Positions 23,340 to 35,445 of a stretch of DNA of 64,000 bases are shown in pieces. Source of the stretch: Glutinoglossum americanum (taxonomy: Eukaryota; Ascomycota; Geoglossomycetes; Geoglossales; Geoglossaceae); assembly GCA_020080175.1 (NCBI GenBank), contig JAGHQL010000068.1:58280-122279 (forward strand), in the 5' to 3' direction. The notes beneath the pieces are model-generated. The model saw only the letters and a list, made by a program, of their open reading frames with translations. It was not told the DNA's origin and made no database searches. The position numbers and the translations under genes were made by a program. Numbering within the stretch: position 1 is the first letter of the stretch; each line of letters begins with the position of its first letter.

Positions 23340-26300
23340 ATGCCCCACCAAATCTCTCCTCATCTCGTCCCAGCCATGATCTCCAAATCCTCAGAGCCGT
23401 CTTCTCTCCCGCCTGCTCAGGAGGAAATCTCATCTCTGCTCGATGCGATTTTCAATTCCAAAACATCTCAAGCGTCACTAGACGCTTCCTATGCTCTCAC
23501 GAGCCTGCTGGCCAACTCGGTGGGGTTTCGGGGTCTCCGGAGATATGGCATACTAGATGAGATTAAGAAGGCAGCAGCAGACAAGAAAAGTGGCGTTAGG
23601 CGGGAGAGTGCTATGAATGCGCTTGGAGCGCTGTTTGAGAAGTTTCCTGAGAAACAACCGATTAGCGAAGTTATATTTCTCGTTCAAGATGGTGGCATGG
23701 TTCCTCTTGCCTTGGATGCCTTGGCAGATAAGGGTGCTGTCGTGAGAGACTCTGCCAAATATGCGATAGACGCGCTTTTTGCACTCCTGAAGCCAGAAGC
23801 CTTGGTGGTCGGGCTACTACCGGTTCTGGTGGGGTACTTGGGTAAGAACTCTGGAAAATGGCAAGGCGCTGTTGGAGCCTTGGAGCTATTAGGGAGGATG
23901 GCAGATAAAGCCAAGATTGGAATGGGTAGCAGAGAAGAAGAAAAGAATAAGGAGGTGCTCCGCGAGAGCATGGGCAAGAGACTAGAGGGTTTGATTCCGG
24001 TTGTCGAAGGGGGCATGCATGACCTAAAGGCCGAGGTTTGTTTGATCTGCTACGCAATCGATGAGATCTTCGTATTAGCCAATGTGCACTAACGATAGTT
24101 TCCGCAGGTTTCTAAACAAGCTGTAAAGACTATGGGGTCTCTTACAACGCTTCTTTCGAATGATGATGTTGCTCCTCGGATCCCTCTATTGATAAAAACT
24201 ATGCAAAACCCATCACCAACAACGCTCCAACAAGCAATACATGCCCTCTCCCAAACCACATTTGTTGCCATTGTCACATCCCCGGTCCTTGCGCTTTTAA
24301 CCCCTCTCCTCGAGCGGTCTCTCAACACTCCAAGTACCTCCCAAGAGGTGCTAAGACAGACGGTAGTTGTAATAGAAAACTTGACCAAGTTGGTCCATGA
24401 CCCCATGGAAGCGAGGACCTTCTTACCCAAGTTGAAACCTGGCGTCAAGGGGGTTCAAGATCGAGCCTCTTTACCGGAAGTCCGAGAGTTGGCTTCACGG
24501 GCTTTGAAGGTCATCGATAAGGCTATGGGGGATGATATTGGCAATACAACCGCTGGCATCATTGCCCAAACCACAGTGGAGGAAGTCTTGGTGGTTTTGG
24601 AGAAAGAAGTTAAGTTTTGTGGCGGGTTGACCAGAGAACCCGGCGACGAGGCACTGTGGAGTATCACCAGGGATTATGTCTGCGGGATGATTCGGGAATC
24701 AGTCAACCTTCGCGAACTCCAGCGTATTAAGAATTGCGTCGCTCCATACCTGGTATATCTCCTGAGGCATGACGATGCCGCGGTCACCGTTGCCAAAACA
24801 ATCGAGAAACATTTCACGCATGAGGATCACCGTAAGTATGGCCAACCTATCAAGGAAGACGATGGCGAAGTCGAGATTGTCAATGCCGAATTCTCGCTTG
24901 GCTATGGTGGCATGCTGCTTCTTTCTCACACCAACCTTCGTCTTCTCAAGGGTCATCGATACGGTCTTTGTGGTCGAAACGGAGCGGGGAAGTCAACTCT
25001 CATGCGAAGCATCGCTGAAGGTAAATTAGAAGGGTTTCCAAGTAAGGACGAACTGAAAACGTGCTTCGTCGAGCACAATCAAGGCGAAGATGCGGACCTC
25101 AGCGTCATCGAGTTTGTGGCAAAAGATCCAGAGCTGGCCGCAGCTGGCCGAGGACGTATCTCCGAGGTTCTGAGTGAAGTTGGTTTCACCGCTGGTTCTG
25201 GAGGTCGCCAGCAACAAAAGGTGGGCTCCTTGTCTGGCGGGTGGAAAATGAAACTTGCGCTAGCTAGGGCTATGTTGATGGGAGCGGATGTCCTACTTCT
25301 GGACGAACCCACCAACCATCTTGATGTTGCCAACGTGAAGTGGCTACAGGACTATTTAAAGAGCCATACCGAGATCACGAGTTTGATTGTCAGTCACGAC
25401 TCGACGTTCCTCGACGAGATTTGCACAGATATCTACCACTACGAAAGTAAGAAGTTGGTCTGTTATAAGGGAAATCTCGCAGAGTAAGCAATGCCTATCT
25501 CTTCGCCACATGAGGGCCGAATGGCGGCTAACATTGCATATAGATTTGTCAAACAGAAGCCAGAGGCGAAAAGCTACTACACGTTATCTGCCTCAAACGT
25601 GCAGTTCAAATTTCCACCACCAGGCCTTTTGACTGGGGTTAAGTCATTGACTCGTTCCATCATTCGAATGACCAATGTCACCTACACCTACCCAGGAGCA
25701 TCCAAGCCATCTCTTTACAACGTTTCCTGCTCCCTGTCCCTGTCTTCTCGTACAGCAATCCTCGGAGGCAACGGAGCGGGCAAATCGACATTGATCAAAC
25801 TCCTGACCGGTGAAATAATTCCTCAAGAGGGGAAGGTTGAGAAGCACCCTAATCTTCGTATTGGATATATCAAGCAGCATGCTCTAGAGCATGTCGAAAT
25901 GCATATGGAAAAGACACCAAACCAGTACCTCCAATGGCGCTACGCCAATGGCGATGACCGCGAGGTGCTGATGAAGCAGACGAGAATCCTAACACCTGAG
26001 GATAAGGCACAGATGGATAAATATGTTGACCTGGGTGACGGTAAAGGTGGAAGACGAATTGAGAATCTCATGGGTAGACAGAAATGGAAGAAGAGCTTCC
26101 AGTATGAGGTGTGAGTAGCTTCACTTACCGGAAACCTACAAAAACATACTCCAGCTGATAATGAAATCTAGCAAATGGGTTGGCCTTCTTCCTAAGCACA
26201 ACTCTCAAGTGTCCCGCGAGACACTCCTCAACCTAGGATTCTCAAAACTAGTGCAGGAATTTGACGACCACGAATCCTCCCGCGAAGGCCTCGGGTTTCG

Positions 26301-26886
26301 TGAATTATCACCAAAGGTTATCTCAAAGCACTTTGAGGACGTAGGCTTAGATCCAGAAATCGCCAATCACAACGAAATCTCTGGTTTGTCTGGGGGCCAG
26401 AAAGTCAAAGTCGTCTTGGCTGGTGCCATGTGGAACAATCCACATCTTTTGGTTTTGGACGAACCTACCAACTACCTTGATAGAGATTCTCTCGGTGGTC
26501 TGGCCGTCGCGATTAGAGACTACAAAGGCGGCGTCGTCATGATTTCACACAATGAAGAATTTGTCGGCGCTCTTTGCCCGGAACAGTGGCATGTGGCCGA
26601 CGGTCGCGTTACCCACAAAGGCCATCTCGCCGTCATTGCTGACCGCTTCGAGGATAGCAGACCTGGCAGCAGCGTTGCTAGCAGTGTGGTGTCTTCAGCG
26701 ACCGCTTCCGCGGTCAACTCTGGTGCGGAAGACACTGGTGATATGAAGTTCAAGGCTAAGAAGAAGAAAAAGATGACGAGAAATCAAATCAAGGAGAGGG
26801 AGGTTAGACGGAAGTTGAGGCATATTGAATGGCTTAACTCAGAGAAGGGCACACCCCATCCACCGGATACAGATGACGAGGCTTAG
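23340..26886 (+). CDS. NEW1: New1-type ABC-F ATPase (EF3-like translation factor)
   Basis: Predicted CDS join(23340..24035,24108..25483,25544..26110,26172..26886), 1117 aa. The start may instead be the ATG at 23373. The N-terminal third is an armadillo/HEAT-like helical repeat region. Two ABC domains follow. The first has GRNGAGKST, LSGGWKMKLALARA and LLLDEPTNHLD. The second has GGNGAGKST, LSGGQKVKVVLAGA and LVLDEPTNYLD, with the EF3-type insertion before the third intron. The tail is Lys-rich (KAKKKKKMTRNQ). EF3 and New1 bind fungal ribosomes; New1 acts in translation termination/recycling. FSLGYGGMLLLSHTN and KPEAKSYYTLSASN resemble New1 more than EF3. All introns have good signals and preserve frame. 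The Q/N-rich prion segment of yeast New1 is absent. Confidence 0.9.
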
Positions 26887-28742
26887 GGTTCTACGCGTGT
26901 TAGACGCTGTCTACGACACAGTAACAGGCATTTTTACGAGCTATCCCCAAGCCGGTTCATGAGATCCTTGTTGCGTGATTCCCCAATTTCGAGATTTGCT
27001 GGATAGATAGATAAGGATGGGATAGAGAAAAGTTCATGCATTTTTTTCCCCTATTGATGTCCCCTTTTCTAGGGCTTTTGATTATTTGCCCATGCCGAAC
27101 CCGACTTGCAGCCTTCCCCACGCGCAGGGGGTTTTTCGTAATGTTTTCTATCTCATACACACAAGGGGGTAGGTGGTGCCCTGCGGTTTGGTAATAATAC
27201 CTTCTTCATAGAACTAGTTACTGAATTAAATCGCACGTCGTAACTGTGATGGTTGCATTGCGGGGCAACCGGTAGGCTGTCTGATTGGCCGCTTGGCGCT
27301 GACTACATGGCTAAAAATACTCGCAACCTGTCTCAAATCCTTTGCCCAAAAAGCGGGAAGAAAGGCGACTGCAGAACCTGACTGTGCCTAGATTTCAGGT
27401 ACCGTCGAATGACTGGTGATGTATCAACAGAGATATCAATCCTAATAGCATTTCCCGCTGTGACCAACGTAAAACGACCCAGGTCCCAGCATGATCCCCT
27501 ACGCTTGGGGATCATCAAAGTTTCTTGAGACAATGTAACGGTGAATATTCTGACGGGAGCTTATCCCTATCTCCATCACAGCTCACCCCGGGGGCCGTGC
27601 ACCAAACCTTCCCTCGTGAAGTCTGCTGATGGTGAAAATGCCACTCACCAAATCGGCGGAAGTTCCTTTCCCGGGCTTCGAGCCAGTTTGGCCCCAGATA
27701 ACCCCGGTCGGATTCCAGACGGCCTAGAAGCCGACGGGAACCCTAGAACACACATTTTCTGACGTCTGTCTGGGGAAAAGCGGTTGCTTATCTGGAAGGT
27801 CCGGGGGAAGTGTATCTCAGACATCGGGGGAGATTCCATAAACGGATCGAAGGTGATTCAAATGATTCAGGCGCGTCAGACCCTGCAACCAAGTGCATGA
27901 GGCCCGCCAATCAGACGCCGCACGCTATTAATTTCAGAGTTCCAGAAGGATGGGAAACCTCATGGAACCTAAAACGGTGCAAGACTACATACTTTCCAGC
28001 ATGATGTCTCGCATTGCGGACAGAAGTCGCGGGATGGGAGCGGGTGGAGGGCAAACGCGCCGCTGAGGTGCGGGACTCCGGCGGTGTAGGCAATGGGAAA
28101 TTTTCATGGCAGCGGGTATCAGACGCCGGTACAGCGAGCGGGAGCTTCAGCGGGGAGTGTGCGGCGAGCTGGAAGGAAAAAAGAAAGCAGAAAGTCAAAA
28201 ATCTCCGCGTTGGCTGAATGAGCTTTTCTTGTCCGAGATCACTATTCCTCAACCAGGCGTCTCCAATCGCATCCCAATGACCCGAAGCGAACCCTCCGCT
28301 CTCTACCTGCCGTAACAACCTGGCCCTGTACCGTTCAACGCTGCTGACCCACCACGGCCCGAACATAAACCGGGACCTGCCCGTCAGCATGAGAAGACGG
28401 CGGCATTATCTTGACTGCCGACGCGAACCTGAACAGGCAAAACGTCTAATCGTGGCTTTCATCGGCGTGGAGGCTTGACGCGAGAACGCGTGTGCACAGG
28501 TTGTTGTGCTGTGTGAGGAATAAAATATCCAGGCTGGAACGGTTGCACAATACGCTGTTCCCATCTGTGCTGGTAACTCACCAGATAGCCAGTTAACATT
28601 ACTGAGTACAACTCGCTGATCAGTCGCAGCTTTCCTGCTATCGCTCACTTGTCTCTCCTCATTCCTGCTATCGCTCACTTGTCTCTCCTCACTCCTACAA
28701 ACGTCATCGGTCTCGTCGTCCTGCAAGCAATTGAGCCCGACG
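26887..28742. other. Intergenic region NEW1 to permease gene
   Basis: About 1.85 kb with no supported gene. The first 300 bp should hold the NEW1 terminator. Several GC-rich open frames (27541-27762, 27911-28390, 28406-29194 minus) lack introns or recognisable motifs and are rejected. The 3' part is presumably promoter and leader of the permease gene. Confidence 0.4.
28639..28698. repeat. Tandem duplication of ~30 bp in the permease leader
   Basis: The sequence TCCTGCTATCGCTCACTTGT followed by CTCTCCTCA occurs twice in direct tandem, nearly identically, about 50-100 bp before the permease start codon. The pyrimidine-rich character is common in fungal promoters/leaders. Confidence 0.8.
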
Positions 28743-30709
28743 ATGTTAGACGGAATGGATACGGTCGGGCTCCAGCCCACCCCAGACGAAGCCGCCGACA
28801 CCGCCGACATGAAGTCGTTGGACTCTGATGCGCAGCGATTGGCAGGTGCGTGAAGCTCCTGTATTTTTCGGGCGCGCAACGCCCGGCAAAACAAACGACT
28901 AAGCGCAGTCGCTAACATAACGGTGATTGCAGAGATGGGATACACGCAGGACATGAAGCGGAATTTCTCCGTATGGTCTGTTCTAGCGGTCGGTTTCTCC
29001 CTGACAAACTCGTGGTTCGGCATCTCGGCCGCGCTCGTTACCGGGATCAACTCTGGGGGCCCAGTGCTCATCGTATACGGTATCATCCTCATCGCGTTGA
29101 TTTCGACGTGCGTGGGTATCTCCTTGTCGGAATTGGCGAGCGCGTTTCCCAATTCTGGCGGGCAATACTTCTGGGCGAACGAATTGGCCCCCAAGAAATA
29201 TGCAAATTTTGCCTCCTACCTGACTGGTGTTATCTCATGGGCTGGGAGTATCTTCACCTCTGCGAGCGTTGCTTTAGCTGTTGGTAGCGCGGGTGTCGGT
29301 TGTATCCAGTTAGCTCATCCCGATCTGTGAGTGATATACCGCCCCTTCACTTGTTTTTGCTCAAAGCTAACATCACTTCAAGTGTGATCCAGCCGTGGAT
29401 GGTTTTCGTTGGGTACCAGGTTGTGAATACTGCGGCCTATTTCTTCAACTGCTACGGCAAGATTCTCCCTAGAATCGCCACGGTCTCTATCTACACGTCT
29501 CTCATCTCATTCTTCGTTATCCTGGTCACCGTTCCGGCGAAAGCCCCAACGCACCAAAATGCCAAATTCGTGTTTGCCAACTTTGTCAACAACACTGGGT
29601 GGTCCCAAAACGGCATCGCCTTCATAGTGGGATTGATCAACACCAATTGGGCTTTTGCTTGCCTTGACTGCGCCACCCATCTCGCGGAGGAGGTCGCAAA
29701 ACCCGAGAAGATGATCCCAATCGCAATCATGGGAACCGTGGGCATCGGTTTCGTCACGGCATTCTGCTACTCCATCTCCATGTTCTTCAGTATGAACAAT
29801 CTAGACGCTCTGTTCAACACCAAAACCGGTGTCCCAATCCTAGAGCTCTTCTACCAGGCAGTAGGCAGCAAGGCGGGCGCTATCATGCTCGAGGTCTTGA
29901 TCATGGCTACGGGTTTGGGTTGCCAGATTGCGTGCCATACCTGGCAGGCAAGGCTATGCTGGTCGTTTGCGCGCGATCGAGGACTCCCGGGGTCGAGGTA
30001 TTGGGCGCATGTTGACGAGAGGCTAGAGGTTCCAGTTTATGCGCACACGATGAGCTGTATTTGGGTGGCTATCCTAGGGACGCTCTATCTTGGCTCCTAT
30101 ACTGCTTTCAATAGGTGAGGTTCCTTTTTTTTTTCCATCCTTCCCTTTCAAACGAGCGCATTTCGCCAATGTGATGGAGTCCTAGAGTAAGCGGCTGACT
30201 AATACTCCAATTTAGCATGGTGACGGCTTGTATCGTCCTTCTTTACATCTCCTACGCGATCCCGGTTGTCTGTCTTCTGATCAAAGGTCGTAACAACATC
30301 GTCCACGGCCCCTTCTGGATGGGCCCTCTGGGCCTTTTCTCCAATTGCGTTCTCCTACTTTGGACTGCATTCACAATCGTCATGTACTCTTTTCCGCCCG
30401 TGAAGCCCGTTCATCCTGGCAGTAAGTTCCCCCCTCCCGTCCTCGTTTCCCACCGTGACCACCAAAAGAATCAGCCTTCTCCCTAAATCGTTCAGAGACT
30501 TAAACTTCAATAACACAGACATGAACTACGTCTCCGCCGTCTACGCCGTCGTCTTCAGCTTCATCATTATCTACTGGTTCGTGCGCGGGAAACGCACGTT
30601 CCGCACAGTAGACGAGCGACATACGGAGGCCGAGGACCTGGGGCTTACGGCGACGATGAGCCACGTTTCGAGACATTCACAGCAGGAGAAGGATAGGGTT
30701 GTGCGATAG
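28743..30709 (+). CDS. Choline/GABA-type amino-acid permease (APC superfamily)
   Basis: Predicted CDS join(28743..28845,28933..29326,29383..30114,30216..30421,30519..30709), 541 aa. All four introns have GT-AG signals and keep phase. The product is a polytopic membrane protein of about 12 helices. The first core helices read SVWSVLAVGFSLTNSWFGIS, then SGGPVLIVYGII and NSGGQYFWANELAPKKYANF. This pattern is that of yeast choline/ethanolamine permease Hnm1 and GABA permease Uga4. EEVAKPEKMIP is the typical cytosolic loop of the APC family. Both termini are hydrophilic. Plasma-membrane uptake of choline or a related amine is inferred; the substrate cannot be fixed from sequence. Confidence 0.88.
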
Positions 30710-31375
30710 GGGGTGCTTTGTCGTTTCTTTTTTTTTGCAAGCGGGCTGACAGGCCAGCGGACGTGTTGATCTAATTTTTTTTCTCCAGATGAAGTTTGGA
30801 AGTGGTGATAAGTCTTTATTTATCCACAATCCACAGAGCGAGCGAAGGAAGGGATTAGGTAATTTGGCTTTTCCCGTAGTCGGAGGAGGATGTTCTTCTA
30901 GCATCTGCTGGTTTATATCTTGACTCTACGAAACCCTTTTGTTGTGTAAAGGGGGATCCTTTCTCTGGGTGATGGAATGAACGAACCACCGAACAGATGG
31001 ATGGACATTATAACGATAGACTTTACCTACTCATGCTCCCCTATTTCCCCCACATACTTTCGTTGGAAGACAGGAGGAAGGTAGCACTTCAAGAACCGAT
31101 TAAATCCAGGGCTCTTTACGAGTGCCCTCCCACCCCTGTTTGCACTTTGCACCCACCCGCTCTCTTCCACTTGCCATTGCTGCCTTCCACCAGGACAAGT
31201 TCAGCCAGCCTCCCCAAGCCAAGCCAACCCACAACCGGCAACGGCGGTGAACACAACACACAGTCCACACGCTCGCACCCCTTCCCCAACCCACCACTCC
31301 CTCACAAACTCAATCTCCCGCCCGCATTCCCGTCAGAACTTAACCCCCCCATCAAACCAAACAAAACCGCCCTCA

Positions 31376-31535
31376 GGATTCCCCCCCCCCCCACCCCCCC
31401 GAGGAAAAGAAACAGGAAAACACCCCCGACCGACAGGCAACCCGCAACCGGCGATTGGTAATCCCGACGACCCAGCCCCAGCCCGGCCCTCCGACGACGA
31501 AGGGGTGTGTGTGTGTGCGTGTGTGTGGCGGACCT
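31376..31535. repeat. Poly-C tract and GT-rich microsatellite
   Basis: A run of about ten C residues at about 31381-31390 is followed by CCACCCCCCCGAGG. About 120 bp further on, GTGTGTGTGTGTGCGTGTGTG lies at about 31506-31526. Simple-sequence DNA, likely length-variable between strains. Confidence 0.85.
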
Positions 31536-32844
31536 AGAACCCAGATAGAGCTTCTGTTTCTTCTGCCTCTCCCTTCTGCCCCAGCAAGACAGCCGTAGCA
31601 TATAGCGCGCACGCCGCGGTATACTTAGCAGGACCCGACACCCTACCCTACACCCTACCGCAGCCTCGCGTTGCGGGCATGTGTGGGACGGATAACCTGG
31701 CAGGCGGCCAGCACCCCCTTCCCCCCCCCCCGTCCCGGGGTATTGTTTTATTTCCCTAGGCGGATGGCTGGCTGGCTGGTAAGCTCGCCCGGCTCGCTGC
31801 ACGTCCGTTCTTTTTTTTTTCCTCCTCCTGGGCCCGGCGCGTTGTTTCTGGCCGGCATCCGGAGGATTCGTGTACGTACGTATGTGGTGCATGCGGAATA
31901 TGCCTCCGGCTCTTCGCATGTCCGTGCGCGTGGGTGGTTTTTTTTTTTTCTCGTGTCCGTCTGTGCGGTTCTCTTCCCCCCCCACCTCCCCCCCCTCTTC
32001 TTGGTCGTTGCAGAGGGGATAGGGTACGATACCCCGCGTACATTGGCTTTTCGGGGGCGGCGTGTGGTGTGGGATGGTGATGGGGGGTGCGTGGGTAAAC
32101 GTCTGGGATTAGTGGCAGTGGCAAGTGCGTGCGAGTGGGAGAGTGAGACTGCCAGGGTGATTCTGATGTGGTGGAGTGCGGTGTGCGCATGGAGACGTAG
32201 ACGTAGGGGTTGTTGTGTTGGGTACGCGTGTACCGTGTGTATTTACACCGCATACATCAGCAAAAGGAACTCTAATCCCATTCCTTTTTTTATTATTTTA
32301 TCTTTTTTTTGGGTTCGGGTCTTTTGAGTGTTTTGTGCTTCGTCTGGGATTGATTGATTGGGATCGCTTTTTTGGTTGGGGTTTTGGGCTGTGCACAGGC
32401 GGAACGGACATGGGACGTTGAATGAAGTACGAGCTCTACACGAAAGGCGAAGAGCAATGAAGGACGAGGAGGTTATAATTGTATCCTGTACGTTAGAGAT
32501 GTGATTCTTAATGGGGAGATTGGCTGATGGCCTCTAGATCTCTCGTGGCATAACGCGATCGTAATCGAATCATCCCTTCAACCCTACTGCTGGTACCGCT
32601 TCGGAGGTGTGGGGTTTCCATACTTTCCCCCCCCAAATGGCTGATCTTTGGTAAGCCTCTCGATTCCTCAAACCCGGGTTTCGATTGTACTAGTGTGTTT
32701 TGGAATTTGTTTGTTTTTTTTTTTTCTAGCAAGTTCCGCCGAGGGATATTGGGTGATCCATGTGGCCATGCGTATGAACGGACACTCAATCTACCCCCGT
32801 AAAGTAACAGCCCTGGTAAAGACAGACGGTCATTACTCTTCCTA

Positions 32845-32907
32845 AAGGGATTCTTGGTGACAGCTACAGGTGGTGGCGACACCTGTAGCTGTCACCAAGA
32901 ATCCCTT
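32845..32907. other. Perfect 28-bp hairpin with 7-nt loop
   Basis: Arm one (32845-32872) begins AAGGGATTCTTGGTGACAGC. Arm two (32880-32907) is its exact reverse complement, ending GTCACCAAGAATCCCTT. The loop GTGGCGA is 32873-32879. All 28 pairs match. The site sits alone in intergenic DNA, far from either gene. It is too long and perfect to be chance. It may be the footprint of a foldback element, a structured RNA or a cruciform; no open frame is involved. Confidence 0.9.
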
Positions 32908-35445
32908 GCTAAAACCCTCTCCTCATCAACCCTGGTGCCAATGATTGTCGTCTTGTGCATCGTACTGCGTATGCCGCATCGTGTGAATTGTAGAAGGTCG
33001 AAATCCCGCCCGCTCAGAAACAGCAGCTAGTTGGGAAAGAGAAAGGAGAATGAAATAGGAAGGCTGGGGTTGGTATATTTTTGTGTACATGCCTGACGCT
33101 AGAGACCGGAGACTAAAATGGTTTTTAGTGATGGGAGGGGGCCGAGTTGGTGAAAATACTTTTAGTGTGCTTTTTCCGAGTGCGAGTTGAAGGCGTCGTA
33201 TCGGATTATTATTATGTCTATTGTTATTGCGGCGCTCGTTAGCGTTTTCTCCATTTCTGGGAGGCGGTCCGCTATTTTGTTATTTTGGGGGCGATCGGGA
33301 TGCTGCCGGATTTGGGAACAGCCTAGAATGGTGGGTGATGTTCGATTGCAGGCCTGGAGATTGCTTCTGACCGACATAACAGGCGCTAGTCTGTCCCTGC
33401 TAGCCCGTCCCTGCTAGTCGGTCCCTGGTGGATGATCTGGGGATCCGTGCTTTCGGTTTGACTGAGATAGAGCGCATGTAGGTACAGACATGCCGGGTAC
33501 AGTAAGCAATCTGGCGGTTTCGTCTGCCCGGGTTAGCTGGGTAATTGGTCCTCGCTCAACCCAACGAGAGAGATCGATCCTCGCCGACCAGTGAGCGGTA
33601 CGGTGGGTCATGCTGACCTGTTTTCTCTGCCATGTTTCGGGCGGCGCGCGGGCGTCCAGGCACTGATACTGCACACGCGGAGAGATCGCCAGGTACAGGT
33701 ACTTAGCAGGTCGGCACTTGGCGTCGGGTAGGGCTGAGTTGATTCCTCATCCATCCGATGCCGTCTTCCCCCCGATCCTCCCCAGGCAGAGAACTCACCG
33801 TGGAAGGTTCCTCTGCATCGAGCCTTTCCAGCCGCACGTAGTTGGACGTCATCTCGTGCTAAGTTTTCTCCCGGAGTCTCCGGGGTAGTGGAGCAGGGCT
33901 AGGCAACAGTGGGAGCACCAGTTCTCTAGCGGTTTGGTGTGGGAGGGATGGGCCTGTGTGTGGGGCGTTACGTGCGTGTGTATGTGCGCGTGCTGCGTGG
34001 CGAAAGATCGAGCCACAAGTGCAAGGATGGCAGGCTGGTTTTTTTCATACGTGGATGCAGGCAACGCTGGATGGCAGCCATTGACAGCCAGCGACCCGCC
34101 GGTCGAGACAGGCACAGACATGCGAGATGTGGTATGCGGCGCTGCATCCCTCCAATGATTCGATACACAGACTTCGAACTTAGTCAGATCCTTTTTTAAA
34201 CGTTGCATCTTGTGATCGCCAGAGCTGAAAGGGCAATCGCGAGGAATCCATCGAAGCCCTCGAACATCAGCTTCCGAGATTCTATAAAAACGTGTCGCGG
34301 CTTGCATTACGTGCCCTGCATGAGACAATGGGTAAAAGCAATTCCTAGATCAGATTTCCAATCGCCGGCAGTGAGATGTCCTTTGGTGATCCTGGTCTGC
34401 GAGGTTCGAGAACACCGGTACGCTACCCCAAGATTCGTCCCGCTGCGGAAGGTCCCAGATCCATGTTTCCATAAGTAGAACCCCCGCCAAATACGTTTAC
34501 ACCACGCCCAGCCCTCGCAGTCACCGCTAGTTATTCACAATGCATCTCTGCATCTCTGCATCTCTGCATGCTCCCCCTGACAACACAGTTGCACACCTGC
34601 AGCGGTTGTGAGTGAAGGACCAGCCGAAACGGTGGTAGGGCGAGTGTCGGGTTTCCCCCGGTGGTTGGACACAGTGCTTGTCCTGGTTTCGCGCGCAGCC
34701 GATAGCGGGCGCCCGTCATCCTACATCCTGTGCATTGCAATGAAATTAGAAAAAGTCCACGAATCGATCAACTAAATTGTCAGAATTGTCAGAATTGTCA
34801 GATGGACATCCAGTCTCGGTCTAGTCGGTCTAGTCAGTCAATGGGTCAATGGTGATGTATATAGAAAGATTTAGCGATTCGCACCAGATGCAACCTCGCC
34901 ACAAAAAGCCTTTAAGACGGGAGTATCGCCTTTTGTGGGAGGCCTGTTCCGTCGTGCTTGCCATTGATGCTGTGCTGCATTGCTCCTGCCAATCATCGTC
35001 GAAATATCAGAATCCCGGTTCGGCCGTCGAGAACCAACGCCATCGACAGGCATTTTATCATACATATCTGCTAGCCTCCCACATCTAATACCTTAGCGGC
35101 ACTTTTCCCAAACTTCTGGTTCGCCCGCCGCCCTGCCCTCTGAAACCTCCGCAACTGGTATAATTCTGACAGGTTCGAGTCTGGCGCGACGTGAGTGTCC
35201 TGCCGCCTTCCCTTACTCCGCTTCTCCGCACTGTTCTAAAAAGCGCTGAACGAAATTTGAAGAAAATTACCCACTTTACCGGCCCGGGCCAGGTTGTCCA
35301 CCCACCATCTAGCCTGTCGATAGAAAGTTGCACGTTTCAAATTGCTCCATCCGTGCCTTCTTGTATGGAAACTATAACGATCCCATCGCCATCGGTGTTC
35401 CTGGGTTCTCCGCTTCTAGCCCGCACAAGAATCTCGAAGACCACG

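Larger units (their letters stand above)
30710..35445. other. 4.7-kb intergenic stretch with microsatellites
   Basis: No gene supported. The left part (31000-32500) is strongly strand-biased and low in complexity, with C runs, CCCAACC-type tracts, a GT/GTGC microsatellite at 31506-31530, and T and G runs. The longest frames here (31302-31985 minus, 31671-32327 plus, 31756-32253 minus) are by-products of this skew. Further right are short tandem repeats: CATCTCTG at 34543-34570, AATTGTCAG at 34778-34800 and GTCTAGTCG near 34815. The stretch may be an extended regulatory region or long leader of the Zn2Cys6 gene downstream. Confidence 0.5.

Noticed and set aside
24089-24448. Minus-strand frames within NEW1
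   Set aside because: Overlap exons of a strongly conserved ABC protein and have no motifs.
31302-31985. 227-aa minus-strand frame and overlapping plus-strand frames at 31671-32327
   Set aside because: They arise from homopolymer and GT/C-rich simple sequence; residues are Arg/Gly/Pro low complexity and there are no motifs.
35085-35185. Possible tRNA (GGTTCGAGTC resembles a B box at about 35173)
   Set aside because: No matching A box, acceptor stem or anticodon arm could be folded around it.
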